A stretch of 64,000 nucleotides of DNA from positions 27,746-91,745 of the forward strand of contig SUVW01000009.1 of assembly GCA_015061815.1 (NCBI GenBank), given 5' to 3'. Numbering within the stretch: the first letter of the stretch is position 1; every line of letters starts with the position of its first letter. Origin of the DNA: Lentisphaerota bacterium. GTDB taxonomy: Bacteria; Verrucomicrobiota; Lentisphaeria; Victivallales; Victivallaceae. This document shows, piece by piece, positions 8,621 to 16,598 of the stretch. Made by a program: the position numbers and the translations under genes. The notes under the pieces are model-generated. The model ran no database searches, was not told where the DNA came from, and saw only the letters and a list, made by a program, of their open reading frames with translations.

Positions 8621-8907
8621 ATCAAGGCGGCTTGCCGCCGTGTGAGCGAAGCGCAGTAAAAAGAAACACATCCACCCGCCGACAGGCGGCAACTTCACGG
8701 GCAGCGAAGCTGACCTCTTCACAAGCGACCAAAGGGAGCGACTTCATCCACCGTCGCTGAAGCTATGGCGGGACAAGCAAGTAAGTCTTCTCCGGGGTTT
8801 GGTGAAGATGTGAAGAAAAGGCTGCGCCTTTTGAGTGAAGTTGTGCTTCGCACAGTGAAGAGAAGACTTACGTCTTCGTTCGCCATTTTTTTGCAAAAAA
8901 AATGGCG
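8621..8907. repeat. Hairpin-rich island on the 3' flank of tRNA-Ser
   Basis: A non-coding stretch packed with short perfect hairpins: GGCGGC/GCCGCC (8626-8639), CCGCC/GGCGG (8676-8689), AGCGAC/GTCGCT (8737-8758), AAAGG/CCTTT (8817-8831), TGTGC/GCACA (8842-8854), GAAGAC/GTCTTC (8862-8877) and a 12-bp CGCCATTTTTTT stem (8881-8892 with 8896-8907) that overlaps the tRNA CCA end. The strands are rich in GAAG and CTTC. Open frames through it are incidental. The last stem may help end or process the tRNA transcript. Confidence 0.6.
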
Positions 8908-8992
8908 GAGAGAGAGGGATTCGAACCCTCGGTGAGGTTGCCCCCACAGCGATTTTCGAGACCGCCGCCTTAGACCACTCAGCCATCTCTCC
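8903..8992 (-). tRNA. tRNA-Ser (anticodon CGA)
   Basis: On the minus strand the acceptor GGAGAGA (8992-8986) pairs with TCTCTCC, followed by discriminator G and an encoded CCA (8905-8903). The anticodon arm GCGGT-CTCGAAA-ATCGC gives anticodon CGA. The variable arm is long, as in class II tRNAs, and the T arm contains GGTTCGAATCC. The sequence closely matches bacterial tRNA-Ser(CGA), which reads UCG codons. A strong promoter lies directly upstream. Confidence 0.97.
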
Positions 8993-9008
8993 GGTATGTG
9001 TGTTATAT

Positions 9009-9037
9009 AATATAGCACCTGATTGTCGATTTGACAA
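9009..9037 (-). promoter_or_regulatory. Promoter of tRNA-Ser
   Basis: Reading leftward, TTGTCA (9032-9037), a 17-bp spacer and TATATT (9009-9014). The predicted start lies about 10 bp before the mature 5' end. Confidence 0.65.
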
Positions 9038-9054
9038 CTTTTTTATAGAAGAAT

Positions 9055-9552
9055 TTATTCGTCTTTCTTTTTCAGACGTTCTACATCCTGTTCGGCAAAT
9101 TCAATGACCTGCTTGAATTTTTCTGCATTGGAGCTGTCTGCACCAACCAATGCTTTGTGAGCTTCTGCAACAGTTTTTGCAGTGGTCAGCATGCTTTTGT
9201 CTCCGGATGTTTTCAGAGCTGTACCTCCCAGAACAGAACTTTTTTCTGCAGCAAATTTGAAAAGTTTTGCCACTCCAAGATCGCGCAGCAATTTTATCAG
9301 AATTTCATTGGCACCAATCAACATTACCTGTTTGCCGTTTTTACGCATTTTCAGAGCCAGCATCGTCAGCACTCCCATGAAGGTGCTGTCCATCGCTTCA
9401 CAATTTTCCAAATCGATCTGCAGCCACGAGTTCTCATTCAATTTCCCGGAAATTTCCCGCAACGGAACCGCATAATCAAAATTCGCCCGCCCGGTCACCG
9501 TTACAGAAAAACCGCCATCCAGAGCTGTTATTTGCAAATCATCACTTTTCAT
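9055..9552 (-). CDS. STAS-domain protein (anti-anti-sigma type)
   Basis: A 165-residue soluble protein. Residues 5-100 form a STAS domain: SVTVTGRANFDYAVPLREI, then LQIDLENCEAMDSTFMGVLTMLALK with the conserved D-S/T-x-F/x-G-V-L motif around Asp54-Ser55, then GKQVMLIGANEILIKLLRDLGVAKLF. In SpoIIAA-like proteins the Ser in this motif is phosphorylated by an anti-sigma kinase. Here Ser55 is the likely equivalent. The C-terminal tail (residues 115-165) is helical and Lys/Glu-rich. It lies 30 bp downstream of alaS on the same strand and may be cotranscribed. No anti-sigma kinase or PP2C phosphatase is nearby. Confidence 0.85.
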   Translation of the reverse strand: MKSDDLQITALDGGFSVTVTGRANFDYAVPLREISGKLNENSWLQIDLENCEAMDSTFMGVLTMLALKMRKNGKQVMLIGANEILIKLLRDLGVAKLFKFAAEKSSVLGGTALKTSGDKSMLTTAKTVAEAHKALVGADSSNAEKFKQVIEFAEQDVERLKKKDE

Positions 9553-9582
9553 GGTATTATTATGCCCTCCGTTATTTTATCG

Positions 9583-11370
9583 TTATTTTGCGGCATTCCC
9601 GATAACAGCTTTTATCCGGCGTACTCCGCGACTGGAACTTTCCTCTTTAAGGATTTTAAATGCCTGCAAATCTCCGGTATTTTCCGCGTGAGGTCCGCCG
9701 CAAATTTCCTTGCTGACATCGCCCATTGTGTAAACTTTCACAACTTCGCCGTATTTGTTACCGAAAAGTCCCATCGCACCGGCGGCCCGGGCATCATCGA
9801 CACTCATTTCTTCGCAGACAACCGGCAGTTTGCGGTTGATCGCATCGTTGACCAGAGCCTGAACTTCCTGCAGCTGTTCCGGAGAAACTTTGTCCGGATG
9901 CGAGAAGTCGAAGCGGAGCCGTTCGGCGGTAATATTTGAACCGCGCTGCTCTACGTGGGTGCCGAGGACTTTTCTCAACGCCGCATGCAGCAGGTGGGTT
10001 GCGGTATGAAGCTTGGCTGTTTCTTCGGAATGATCGGCCAATCCGCCTTTGAATTTCTGTTCCGCGCCGGCCCGGGAAAGTTCCTGATGTTTGGCATACG
10101 CGGCATTGAAGCCATCCACATCAACCTCAAATCCCTGTTCTTTGGCCATTTCCACAGTCAATTCAAGGGGGAAGCCGTAGGTTTCATAGAGATTGAAAGC
10201 ATTTTTGCCGCTGATAACTTTTTTGGTTATATGCGGCGGTACCCGGTCGATCAATTTCTGAAACTCTTTGGTTCCGTGTTCCAATGCGGCGGCAAATTGT
10301 TTTTCTTCGCGCTCAAGTTCACCTTTGATCATATCGGCATTCGCAGATAATTCCGGATAAAATTCTCCGAATTGGGCAATGACTTTATCGGCGATTCTGG
10401 ATGCAAATTCGGTGACGATACCGATTTTCCGTCCTTCACGGATCGCCCGGCGGATCAGGCGGCGCAGTACATAGGGCTGATCCACGCGTCCGGGAGTAAT
10501 GCCGTCACCGATAATAAATGTCGCTGCCCGCAAGTGGTCAACGATGATCCGTTCGCTGGATGTGCGCTGTGCGGCCGGAATTCCCGGAACATTGCGGATG
10601 GCATCCAATTCGGCAAAAAGTGAAGCAAAAACCTCGGTTTCGTAACAACTTGGCTTGCCTTGCAGCACGGCAGTGATCCGTTCCAGTCCCATTCCGGTAT
10701 CGACATTGCGTTGGGCCAGAGGTTCAAATTTTCCTTCAGCGTTTTTATTGTACTGCATAAAAACGTCGTTCCAGATCTCGACCCAGAGTTTGTTTTCCGG
10801 ATCAAAAACTGCAGGAGCCGGAGCAGGGCCGGTCCAGTAGAACATTTCTGTATCCGGGCCGCAGGGACCGGTAGTGCCGGCCGGACCCCACCAGTTATCC
10901 TTTTTGCCGAGCTTGGCAATGCGCTCTGCCGGAATTCCCAGGTTGTGCCAGATGTTCCATGCTTCCTCATCAAAAGGACAATCTTCGTCACCGGCAAAAA
11001 CTGTTACCGCCAGTTGTTCAACCGGGATACCCAGTTCTTTGGTCAGAAATGTGAAACTGAAATTGATCGCATCCTCTTTGAAGTAATCGCCAAGTGACCA
11101 GTTGCCCAGCATTTCAAAAAAGGTCAGATGCACTGCATCACCCACTTCGTCGATATCTCCGGTGCGGATGCACTTCTGGCAGTCGGTCAATCTTCTGCCG
11201 GAGGGATGTTTTGCTCCCTGCAGATATGGTACCAGCGGATGCATTCCGGCGGTGGTAAACAAACAGGTCGGATCATTATCGGGAATAAGGGAAGCACTCT
11301 TAATCTCGGCATGACCGTTGGCTTTGAAAAACTCAATGTACTTTCTTCTCAATTCATTTGCTGTCATCAT
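9583..11370 (-). CDS. alaS: Alanyl-tRNA synthetase, short form without C-Ala domain
   Basis: This enzyme charges tRNA-Ala with alanine in the cytoplasm. The class II catalytic core is present: motif 1 region FFKANGHAEIKSASLIP, motif 2 with FFEMLGNWSLGDYFKEDAI, and motif 3 VDTGMGLERI near residues 223-231. The editing domain is present too, with zinc/editing residues HTATHLLH (455-462) and Cys557/His561 in ICGGPHAENTGD. At 595 residues it stops right after the editing domain. It lacks the coiled-coil and C-Ala (DHHA1) region that takes normal AlaS to about 870 residues. The frame ends cleanly with a normal C-terminus, so this is a naturally short form rather than an obvious frameshift. GGAGAG lies about 9 nt before the ATG. 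Confidence 0.95.
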   Translation of the reverse strand: MMTANELRRKYIEFFKANGHAEIKSASLIPDNDPTCLFTTAGMHPLVPYLQGAKHPSGRRLTDCQKCIRTGDIDEVGDAVHLTFFEMLGNWSLGDYFKEDAINFSFTFLTKELGIPVEQLAVTVFAGDEDCPFDEEAWNIWHNLGIPAERIAKLGKKDNWWGPAGTTGPCGPDTEMFYWTGPAPAPAVFDPENKLWVEIWNDVFMQYNKNAEGKFEPLAQRNVDTGMGLERITAVLQGKPSCYETEVFASLFAELDAIRNVPGIPAAQRTSSERIIVDHLRAATFIIGDGITPGRVDQPYVLRRLIRRAIREGRKIGIVTEFASRIADKVIAQFGEFYPELSANADMIKGELEREEKQFAAALEHGTKEFQKLIDRVPPHITKKVISGKNAFNLYETYGFPLELTVEMAKEQGFEVDVDGFNAAYAKHQELSRAGAEQKFKGGLADHSEETAKLHTATHLLHAALRKVLGTHVEQRGSNITAERLRFDFSHPDKVSPEQLQEVQALVNDAINRKLPVVCEEMSVDDARAAGAMGLFGNKYGEVVKVYTMGDVSKEICGGPHAENTGDLQAFKILKEESSSRGVRRIKAVIGNAAK

Positions 11371-11491
11371 AATAATTTTCTCTCCAGAAGCTTGTCCGGA
11401 ACGGCGACAATGATCCGTTTTTCCGGCACGGTTTTATTCATCTTTATAAAATAACGCCACAATCATCTTTTTTCAAGCAGAAAAGAGATGG

Positions 11492-12172
11492 TTATTTGCG
11501 GTTTTCCTTGCGATACATCCAGGGCTGCTGCGGTGAATGTTCCTGCCACAACCCGATTCTGCTGCTGCGGGCCGTTTTTTCAGCTTTCTCCAAATCATAT
11601 TCATGTTCGGCATAATCCGGATAGTACCAGGCATTTCCGGTGGAAACCATGTTCAAATTGATGTATTCGCCATCGCAATATACTTTTGCTACGCATCTGC
11701 CGTAACGGTCAACCGAAATTACTTCGGCCCGGATTTTGCGGCCTACTACTTTTTTCCGCAATGCATCCCGGGATTTTGTCCCGTAAGTTTGATCTGCTTC
11801 CGGAGCATCGATGCCGAAAAAACGGATTTTGAATTTTTTTTCCTGCTGCTGCTGTATCGCCAGCATGGTCAATGTGTCACCATCGTATGCCTCAAGCGCG
11901 ACACCTTCCAGAATTTCCCGGGGGAGGGCCTGACCTTCCGGAGTTCCGCTGCCGGGCAGCAGACGTATTACAAAAGATGGCAGCAGATGTTTATACCGCA
12001 GCAACGTGAAACCGGTATTGCCGAGGCGGTCGAGGTTGAAAAGGACTCCTCCGGCAGCAACCAGTATGACCGTCAGAAAGGTGTTGCGGAATAATTTGCC
12101 CCAAATCCGTTTGGCGGTGCCGGAAGCAGCTTCTTTGAGTTGGCCGGAAGGCGATTTCTTTTTGATTGCCAT
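11492..12172 (-). CDS. Membrane-anchored staphylococcal nuclease-like (SNase/TNase) protein
   Basis: A 226-residue protein. A basic cytoplasmic N-terminus (MAIKKKSPSGQ) precedes one membrane segment (FLTVILVAAGGVLFNL). The SNase OB-fold begins around residue 85: EGVALEAYDGDTLTM, then KIRFFGIDAPEADQTYG with the catalytic Arg/Asp pair, then VDRYGRCVAKVY with the second catalytic Arg (equivalent to Arg87 of the S. aureus enzyme), and finally a C-terminal tail ending QPWMYRKENRK. SNase domains hydrolyse DNA or RNA with calcium; here the active site would face the periplasm. The start at 12172 has GAGAGGAAA upstream. A longer frame to 12256 has no ribosome-binding site. It is transcribed toward alaS but separated by about 120 bp. 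Confidence 0.85.
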   Translation of the reverse strand: MAIKKKSPSGQLKEAASGTAKRIWGKLFRNTFLTVILVAAGGVLFNLDRLGNTGFTLLRYKHLLPSFVIRLLPGSGTPEGQALPREILEGVALEAYDGDTLTMLAIQQQQEKKFKIRFFGIDAPEADQTYGTKSRDALRKKVVGRKIRAEVISVDRYGRCVAKVYCDGEYINLNMVSTGNAWYYPDYAEHEYDLEKAEKTARSSRIGLWQEHSPQQPWMYRKENRK

Positions 12173-12265
12173 ATAAAATTTTCCTCTCTTGTAAAAAATA
12201 AATTGACTTCCGGAAAATATAACCGCAAAACTGCAAAAAAACAAGCGGCCGGACATTTATACTGC

Positions 12266-12293
12266 TTGATTTTTTTTTACAGTGAATTATAAT
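12266..12293 (+). promoter_or_regulatory. Promoter for the Cys/His-rich lipoprotein gene
   Basis: TTGATT (12266-12271), a 16-bp spacer and a consensus TATAAT (12288-12293). The predicted start lies near 12300, placing the hairpin at 12311-12329 within the leader. Confidence 0.6.
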
Positions 12294-12310
12294 TGATTGA
12301 CAGAGGAGAC

Positions 12311-12329
12311 CCGCCGGATGGTCCGGCGG
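12311..12329 (+). promoter_or_regulatory. Leader hairpin just before the ribosome-binding site
   Basis: CCGCCGGA and TCCGGCGG form a perfect 8-bp stem with a TGG loop. It is followed by an A-run and the GAGGAG site for the gene at 12350. It is not a terminator on the plus strand, because A rather than U follows. It may stabilise the mRNA or tune translation. Confidence 0.45.
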
Positions 12330-12349
12330 AAAAAAAGAGGAGAAAGAAA

Positions 12350-12664
12350 ATGAAAAAAAGTCTTCTGGTCTGGGGAGCGTTGATCGTTGTCGCGCTCTGT
12401 TTCGTCGGTTGCTGTTACTACACAACCAATCATTGTTCGCCGTGTGACAAGCATTGTCATCACAAGCCGGGGTGCAAGGCCGGTAACTGTTTGAACAACA
12501 ATGCCGCCAATCAGGATGGAACAGTGGAAACTGTTACTGTCGAAGCTGTGGAACTGGTTCCCATCGGCAATGATGCTCCGGCAGCGAAAAAAACTGATGG
12601 AAACAGCGGAAATGCGGCTAAAGACGGTGCTGTTAAGCAACCGGCTGCTTCCGGTAATATGTGA
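12350..12664 (+). CDS. Small Cys/His-rich lipoprotein
   Basis: A 104-residue protein with a type II signal peptide (MKKSLLVWGALIVVALCFVGC) whose lipobox is FVGC. The mature part starts with a dense Cys/His patch (CCYYTTNHCSPCDKHCHH, then KPGCKAGNC), which looks suited to binding a metal such as zinc, copper or iron. The rest is a low-complexity Ala/Asn/Asp tail that would tether the patch away from the membrane. I recognise no family. The start has GAGGAG upstream. Rubrerythrin follows 32 bp later, so a shared link to metal or oxidative stress is possible but unproven. Confidence 0.7.
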   Translation: MKKSLLVWGALIVVALCFVGCCYYTTNHCSPCDKHCHHKPGCKAGNCLNNNAANQDGTVETVTVEAVELVPIGNDAPAAKKTDGNSGNAAKDGAVKQPAASGNM

Positions 12665-12696
12665 ATCGGCAACATTTGTCATGCGATTGAGGAAAA

Positions 12697-13278
12697 ATGA
12701 TGGAAAATTCCATTCACAACACCAGAACCGAGCAGAATCTGCTTAAAGCATTCGCCGGTGAATCCCAGGCGCGCAATCGCTACACCTACTTCGCAACACA
12801 GGCAAAGAAGGAAAACCTGATGCAGATAGCGGCGATATTTGAGGAAACTGCCGGGCAGGAAAAGGAACATGCTGAACGCTTCTTCAGATTTCTGGAGGGC
12901 GGTATGGTCAGCATCACCGCTGAATATCCGGCAGGGGAGATCATTGATACTGCGCATAATCTGGCGGCAGCTGCCGCCGGAGAGTATGACGAGTGGCATG
13001 ATCTTTATCCGGAGTTCGCCGAAATCGCCAGAGAGGAAGGATTCGCTAAAATCGGAGCTGTTTTTGACTTCGTATGTGTCGCGGAAAAGCAGCATGAAAA
13101 ACGTTTTCGCGATCTTTTATGGAACATCGAAAATGATCTGGTTTTCAAACGTCCTGCTCCGGTGGTATGGCGGTGTTTGAATTGCGGATATCTCCATTCC
13201 GGGACTAAAGCTCCGGAGAGGTGTCCATCCTGTGACCATGTGCGCGGATATTTTGAGATCCTCGCAGAGAACTGGTGA
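12697..13278 (+). CDS. rbr: Rubrerythrin
   Basis: A 193-residue non-haem iron protein that reduces hydrogen peroxide in anaerobes. The N-terminal ferritin-like four-helix domain carries the diiron ligands: Glu in KAFAGESQARNRYTYF, the EKEH motif in TAGQEKEHAERF and the second EKQH motif in CVAEKQHEKRF. The C-terminal rubredoxin-like domain binds one iron through CLNCGY and CPSCDH. Two adjacent ATG codons (12697 and 12700) are possible starts. GAGG lies 4 nt before the first and 7 nt before the second, so the second may be used. A strong terminator follows. Rubrerythrin implies an anaerobic or microaerobic life. Confidence 0.95.
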   Translation: MMENSIHNTRTEQNLLKAFAGESQARNRYTYFATQAKKENLMQIAAIFEETAGQEKEHAERFFRFLEGGMVSITAEYPAGEIIDTAHNLAAAAAGEYDEWHDLYPEFAEIAREEGFAKIGAVFDFVCVAEKQHEKRFRDLLWNIENDLVFKRPAPVVWRCLNCGYLHSGTKAPERCPSCDHVRGYFEILAENW

Positions 13279-13295
13279 AATTCGCCTTTGGGAGG

Positions 13296-13333
13296 CTGTC
13301 GTACTGTCAATCCGGCAGTACGGCAGTTTTTTT
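13296..13333 (+). terminator. Rho-independent terminator after rubrerythrin
   Basis: CTGTCGTACTG and CAGTACGGCAG form an 11-bp stem with one mismatch or wobble around an 8-nt loop, followed by seven T residues. Confidence 0.9.
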
Positions 13334-13366
13334 GTTTGCCGGAGAGAATATTTTTTGAAATACGGT

Positions 13367-13395
13367 TTGTAAAAACTGCTTCACAGAGGTATATT
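13367..13395 (+). promoter_or_regulatory. Promoter of proA
   Basis: TTGTAA (13367-13372), a 17-bp spacer and TATATT (13390-13395), placing the start about 35 nt before the proA ATG. Confidence 0.6.
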
Positions 13396-13435
13396 AACGC
13401 TGGTATTATTGTATTGTCAGAAAGGTGGATATATT

Positions 13436-14698
13436 ATGACTTCTGTGGAAATGAATTTGATTCTTGAAGAAATCGGGAAAAAGGCCCGCCGGGCATCGGC
13501 ATCACTGGCAGTTTTACCGCCGGAGGCCAAGCAGCTTTGTCTGGAGAGTATGGCCGATGCTCTTGAAAACAGAAAAGCTGAAATAATGCGGGCCAACAGT
13601 GTTGATATTATCAATGCCGGAAATAATGGCATGGATGAAGCAAAAATCGACCGGTTGAAACTGGATGAAGTCCGGATAAAGGCTATGGCTGACGGCTTGC
13701 GGCAGGTGGCCGCGCAGCATGATCCGGTCGGCCGGATTATTTCGGAAAATATCCGTCCCAACGGTTTGAAAATCACTAAAATAGCGGTTCCTTTCGGAGT
13801 GGTCGGAATTATTTATGAAGCCCGTCCCAATGTTACTGCCGATGCTGCCGGGATTTGTATAAAGGCCGGTAATGCGGTGATTTTGCGCGGCGGCAAAGAA
13901 GCTTTTGAATCCAATTCTGTTATCGCGGCCATTCTCAATGAAAGTGCAGGGGCATCCGGCTTGCCGGATGGGGTGGTGCAGTTGATCCCCTGGACCGACC
14001 GGGAAGCGGTAAAATTGATGCTCAAAATGGATAAATATATCGATCTGGTGATCCCGCGCGGCGGAGAAAGCCTGATCCGTACCGTTGTGGCTGAAGCGAC
14101 GATGCCGGTGCTGAAACATTACAAAGGAGTGTGTCATCTTTTTGTCGATTCATCCTGTGATGTAAAAAAAGCTCTGGATATCATTGTCAATGCAAAATGT
14201 TCCCGTCCGGCGGTTTGCAATGCTCTGGAAACATTGCTGATCGACCGGAGTATCGCACCGGAATTTGTTCCTCTGCTGGCAGAAAAACTTTCGGCACGCA
14301 AGGTGGAACTGCGCGGTGATGATGAGTTCTGCGCTCTGGTGCCGCAGGCAAAAAAAGCGACAGAAGATGACTACTATGCAGAGTATCTCTCTTTGATCCT
14401 GGCGGTGAAAACCGTAGGAGCTGTTGAGGAAGCTGTGGAACATATCAATACTTACGGTTCACGGCACAGTGACGGAATTTTGAGTTTGATCCCGGAAGAT
14501 ATTGAATATTTTACCCGTAATGTCGATTCGTCGACAGTTTATGTCAACGCTTCCACCAGATTCACTGACGGCGGAGAATTCGGCATGGGGGCGGAAATCG
14601 GGATAAGCACCGATAAGTTACACGCCAGAGGGCCGATGGGAACAGATGAGCTGACGACATATAAATACATTGTACTTGGCGATGGACAGATAAGATAA
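13436..14698 (+). CDS. proA: Glutamate-5-semialdehyde dehydrogenase (gamma-glutamyl phosphate reductase)
   Basis: This enzyme performs the second step of proline synthesis, reducing gamma-glutamyl phosphate with NADPH. The 420-residue protein has the aldehyde-dehydrogenase fold with ProA signatures: IAVPFGVVGIIYEARPNVT, GNAVILRGGKEA, the catalytic cysteine in SRPAVCNALETLL, and the C-terminal FTDGGEFGMGAEIGIST followed by ARGPMGTDELTTYKY. Length is normal for the family (about 415). I chose the ATG at 13436 because AAAGGTGG lies 8 nt upstream; an in-frame ATG nine codons earlier does not have such a site. No proB is adjacent, so proline genes are dispersed. Confidence 0.96.
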   Translation: MTSVEMNLILEEIGKKARRASASLAVLPPEAKQLCLESMADALENRKAEIMRANSVDIINAGNNGMDEAKIDRLKLDEVRIKAMADGLRQVAAQHDPVGRIISENIRPNGLKITKIAVPFGVVGIIYEARPNVTADAAGICIKAGNAVILRGGKEAFESNSVIAAILNESAGASGLPDGVVQLIPWTDREAVKLMLKMDKYIDLVIPRGGESLIRTVVAEATMPVLKHYKGVCHLFVDSSCDVKKALDIIVNAKCSRPAVCNALETLLIDRSIAPEFVPLLAEKLSARKVELRGDDEFCALVPQAKKATEDDYYAEYLSLILAVKTVGAVEEAVEHINTYGSRHSDGILSLIPEDIEYFTRNVDSSTVYVNASTRFTDGGEFGMGAEIGISTDKLHARGPMGTDELTTYKYIVLGDGQIR

Positions 14699-14722
14699 TT
14701 CGGGTTTTTTGAATAAAACAGC

Positions 14723-14751
14723 TTGAATTTAGGGCGGAAAAGTGTTATATT
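14723..14751 (+). promoter_or_regulatory. Promoter of the V-ATPase I-K gene pair
   Basis: TTGAAT (14723-14728), a 17-bp spacer and TATATT (14746-14751). The start would fall near 14758, 30 nt before the subunit I ATG. Confidence 0.6.
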
Positions 14752-14788
14752 CTGTTCGAAACATCTGATATTTATGGAGTGATGACCG

Positions 14789-16594
14789 ATGATCGTGCCA
14801 ATGAAAAAAGTGACGCTTATAGCGTTGCACAGTGATTTGGAAAAGACGCTTGATTCCTTGCGTAAACTTGGAGTTATGCAAGTGGAATTGGCGGATTCTT
14901 TTTCCGCTGATTCGGCACAGACCGGGGAGAAGCTCCAACAACTTAACCGGATTTTATTTTCCCTTGAACAGCTGGCGGCCGACAACGGTTTGCCGGAGGC
15001 CCGGAAACTTCCGGCCGCAGAAGCTCCGGACGTGGTGGAAAAGTTTACCGGATTGCAGGAAAAAGAGAATGCGCTTGTCTCTTATATGATTGAGTTGCGG
15101 CGGAAAATCGAGACGTTGGCTGTATGGGGCGATTTTGACCGGGAGCTGCTGGATGACTTGCGGGATAAGGGAGTTGATATCCGACTTTGTATCGGCAGCA
15201 GCCAGGAGTATGCCAAAGCTGTTCAGAGCAGCAGCATCCGGTGCCGGGAAATATCACGTGCCAAGGGTAAGGTGGCGTTTGTTATTATTTTACAGAATGA
15301 AAGTGATGCAGCTGATTTCCCGGTTGTGCATCTGGATGAAAAAGATGATCCGCGCAAATTGAAAAAGGCTTTGAAAGAAGCTGAAAAAGAGTATGCCGTA
15401 ATTCAGCATGAGATGTTGATTTTGTCCGGTAGACGCCGGGCTGTTCAGGCGGCGGCAGAAGAAGTTGCCGGAGTTTTGGAGTTCAGCCGGGTGCGGGATT
15501 CGATCGCGGAGCATGGTATGATCGTCGCGTTATGCGGATTTGTTCCCGCACCGGAGATGGATAACCTTTCTTCGGCGGCGGAAAAGAACGGCTGGGGGGT
15601 GCTGATAACTGATCCGGCAGAGGATGATGAGGTGCCGGTGCTGTTGAAAGAGAATAAGTTTACCCGGATCATCAAACCGTTATTCGATTTTCTCGGTATT
15701 GTTCCCGGTTATCGTGAAATCGATATTTCCGGTGCTGTGCTGATATTTTTTACAATATTTTATGCTATTATTATTGGCGATGCCGGTTATGGAATAATTT
15801 TCGGTCTGGTGTCGTTGTTCGGCTTAAAAGCTGCGAAAAAATCTCCGAAGTTATTGCCGCCAATGCGGTTGTTGCTGATATTAAGTATTGCTGCCACTAT
15901 TTGGGGTGCTTTGTGCGGCAGCTGGTTCGGGTTGTCTGAAATTCCCGGGACTGGGATAAAAATTCCGGCGTTGGAGTGTTTCCGTGACTTTTCTGCCAGC
16001 AGTGCAAAACAGGCGAATATTCAGTTTTTCTGTTTTATTCTGGCGGTATTGCAGTTGTCTACCGGGCGTATATGGCGGGTGATCAACGAGCGCAACTGGC
16101 GGGCTGCCGGACAGCATTTGGGCTGGATGATGATCATCTGGGGAAATTTTTTCCTGACAATAAGATTGATCGTCTACCCCGGAGATTTTCCGGTTTACAT
16201 GTATTATTTGTATGCCGCCGGTCTCTTGCTGGTGATGTCTTGCGGAGTCAATTGGAAACAGGCTTCGGATGTTTTTCAGTTCCCCTTTGATATAATCGGC
16301 AGTTTTACTGATGTTTTGAGTTATATCCGGTTGTTCGCAGTTGGTTTGGCAGGTGCGTGTATTGCCGGGAGCTTCAATGGTATGGCCTTTGATCTGGTGA
16401 AAGTATCGGCGTGGCTGCTGCCGGCAGGAATCGCGGTGGCGTTGATCGGTCATGCGCTGAATATAGTTCTGGCACTGTTGAGTGTGTTGGTGCATGCAGT
16501 GCGTTTGAATACATTGGAATTTTCCAATCATACAGGGTTATCCTGGAGTGGACAAAACTTTAAACCGTTCAAATCTAATAAACAAGAGGAGTGA
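14789..16594 (+). CDS. atpI: V-type ATP synthase/ATPase subunit I (a-subunit homologue)
   Basis: A 601-residue protein that forms the static half of the ion path in the V/A-type membrane sector. The N-terminal half is soluble and helical, starting with MIVPMKKVTLIALHSDLEKTLDSLRKLGVMQVE as in the family. The C-terminal half from about residue 300 has seven or eight membrane segments, including FFTIFYAIIIGDAGYGIIFGL, typical of subunit I. The key arginine region is in FTDVLSYIRLFAVGLAGACIAGSF. GGAG lies upstream of the ATG. It is followed 4 bp later by subunit K. The catalytic and stalk subunits (A, B, D, E, C) are not within this window. Confidence 0.93.
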   Translation: MIVPMKKVTLIALHSDLEKTLDSLRKLGVMQVELADSFSADSAQTGEKLQQLNRILFSLEQLAADNGLPEARKLPAAEAPDVVEKFTGLQEKENALVSYMIELRRKIETLAVWGDFDRELLDDLRDKGVDIRLCIGSSQEYAKAVQSSSIRCREISRAKGKVAFVIILQNESDAADFPVVHLDEKDDPRKLKKALKEAEKEYAVIQHEMLILSGRRRAVQAAAEEVAGVLEFSRVRDSIAEHGMIVALCGFVPAPEMDNLSSAAEKNGWGVLITDPAEDDEVPVLLKENKFTRIIKPLFDFLGIVPGYREIDISGAVLIFFTIFYAIIIGDAGYGIIFGLVSLFGLKAAKKSPKLLPPMRLLLILSIAATIWGALCGSWFGLSEIPGTGIKIPALECFRDFSASSAKQANIQFFCFILAVLQLSTGRIWRVINERNWRAAGQHLGWMMIIWGNFFLTIRLIVYPGDFPVYMYYLYAAGLLLVMSCGVNWKQASDVFQFPFDIIGSFTDVLSYIRLFAVGLAGACIAGSFNGMAFDLVKVSAWLLPAGIAVALIGHALNIVLALLSVLVHAVRLNTLEFSNHTGLSWSGQNFKPFKSNKQEE

Positions 16595-16598
16595 AATC

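Noticed and set aside
8719..9037. Open frames of 97-99 codons across the tRNA-Ser
   Set aside because: They translate the tRNA and its hairpin-rich flank, and the protein sequence reflects the tRNA.
9157..9939. Plus-strand frame of 260 codons across the STAS and alaS genes
   Set aside because: It lies antisense to two well-supported genes and is Phe/His/Gln-rich, typical of reverse-frame translation.
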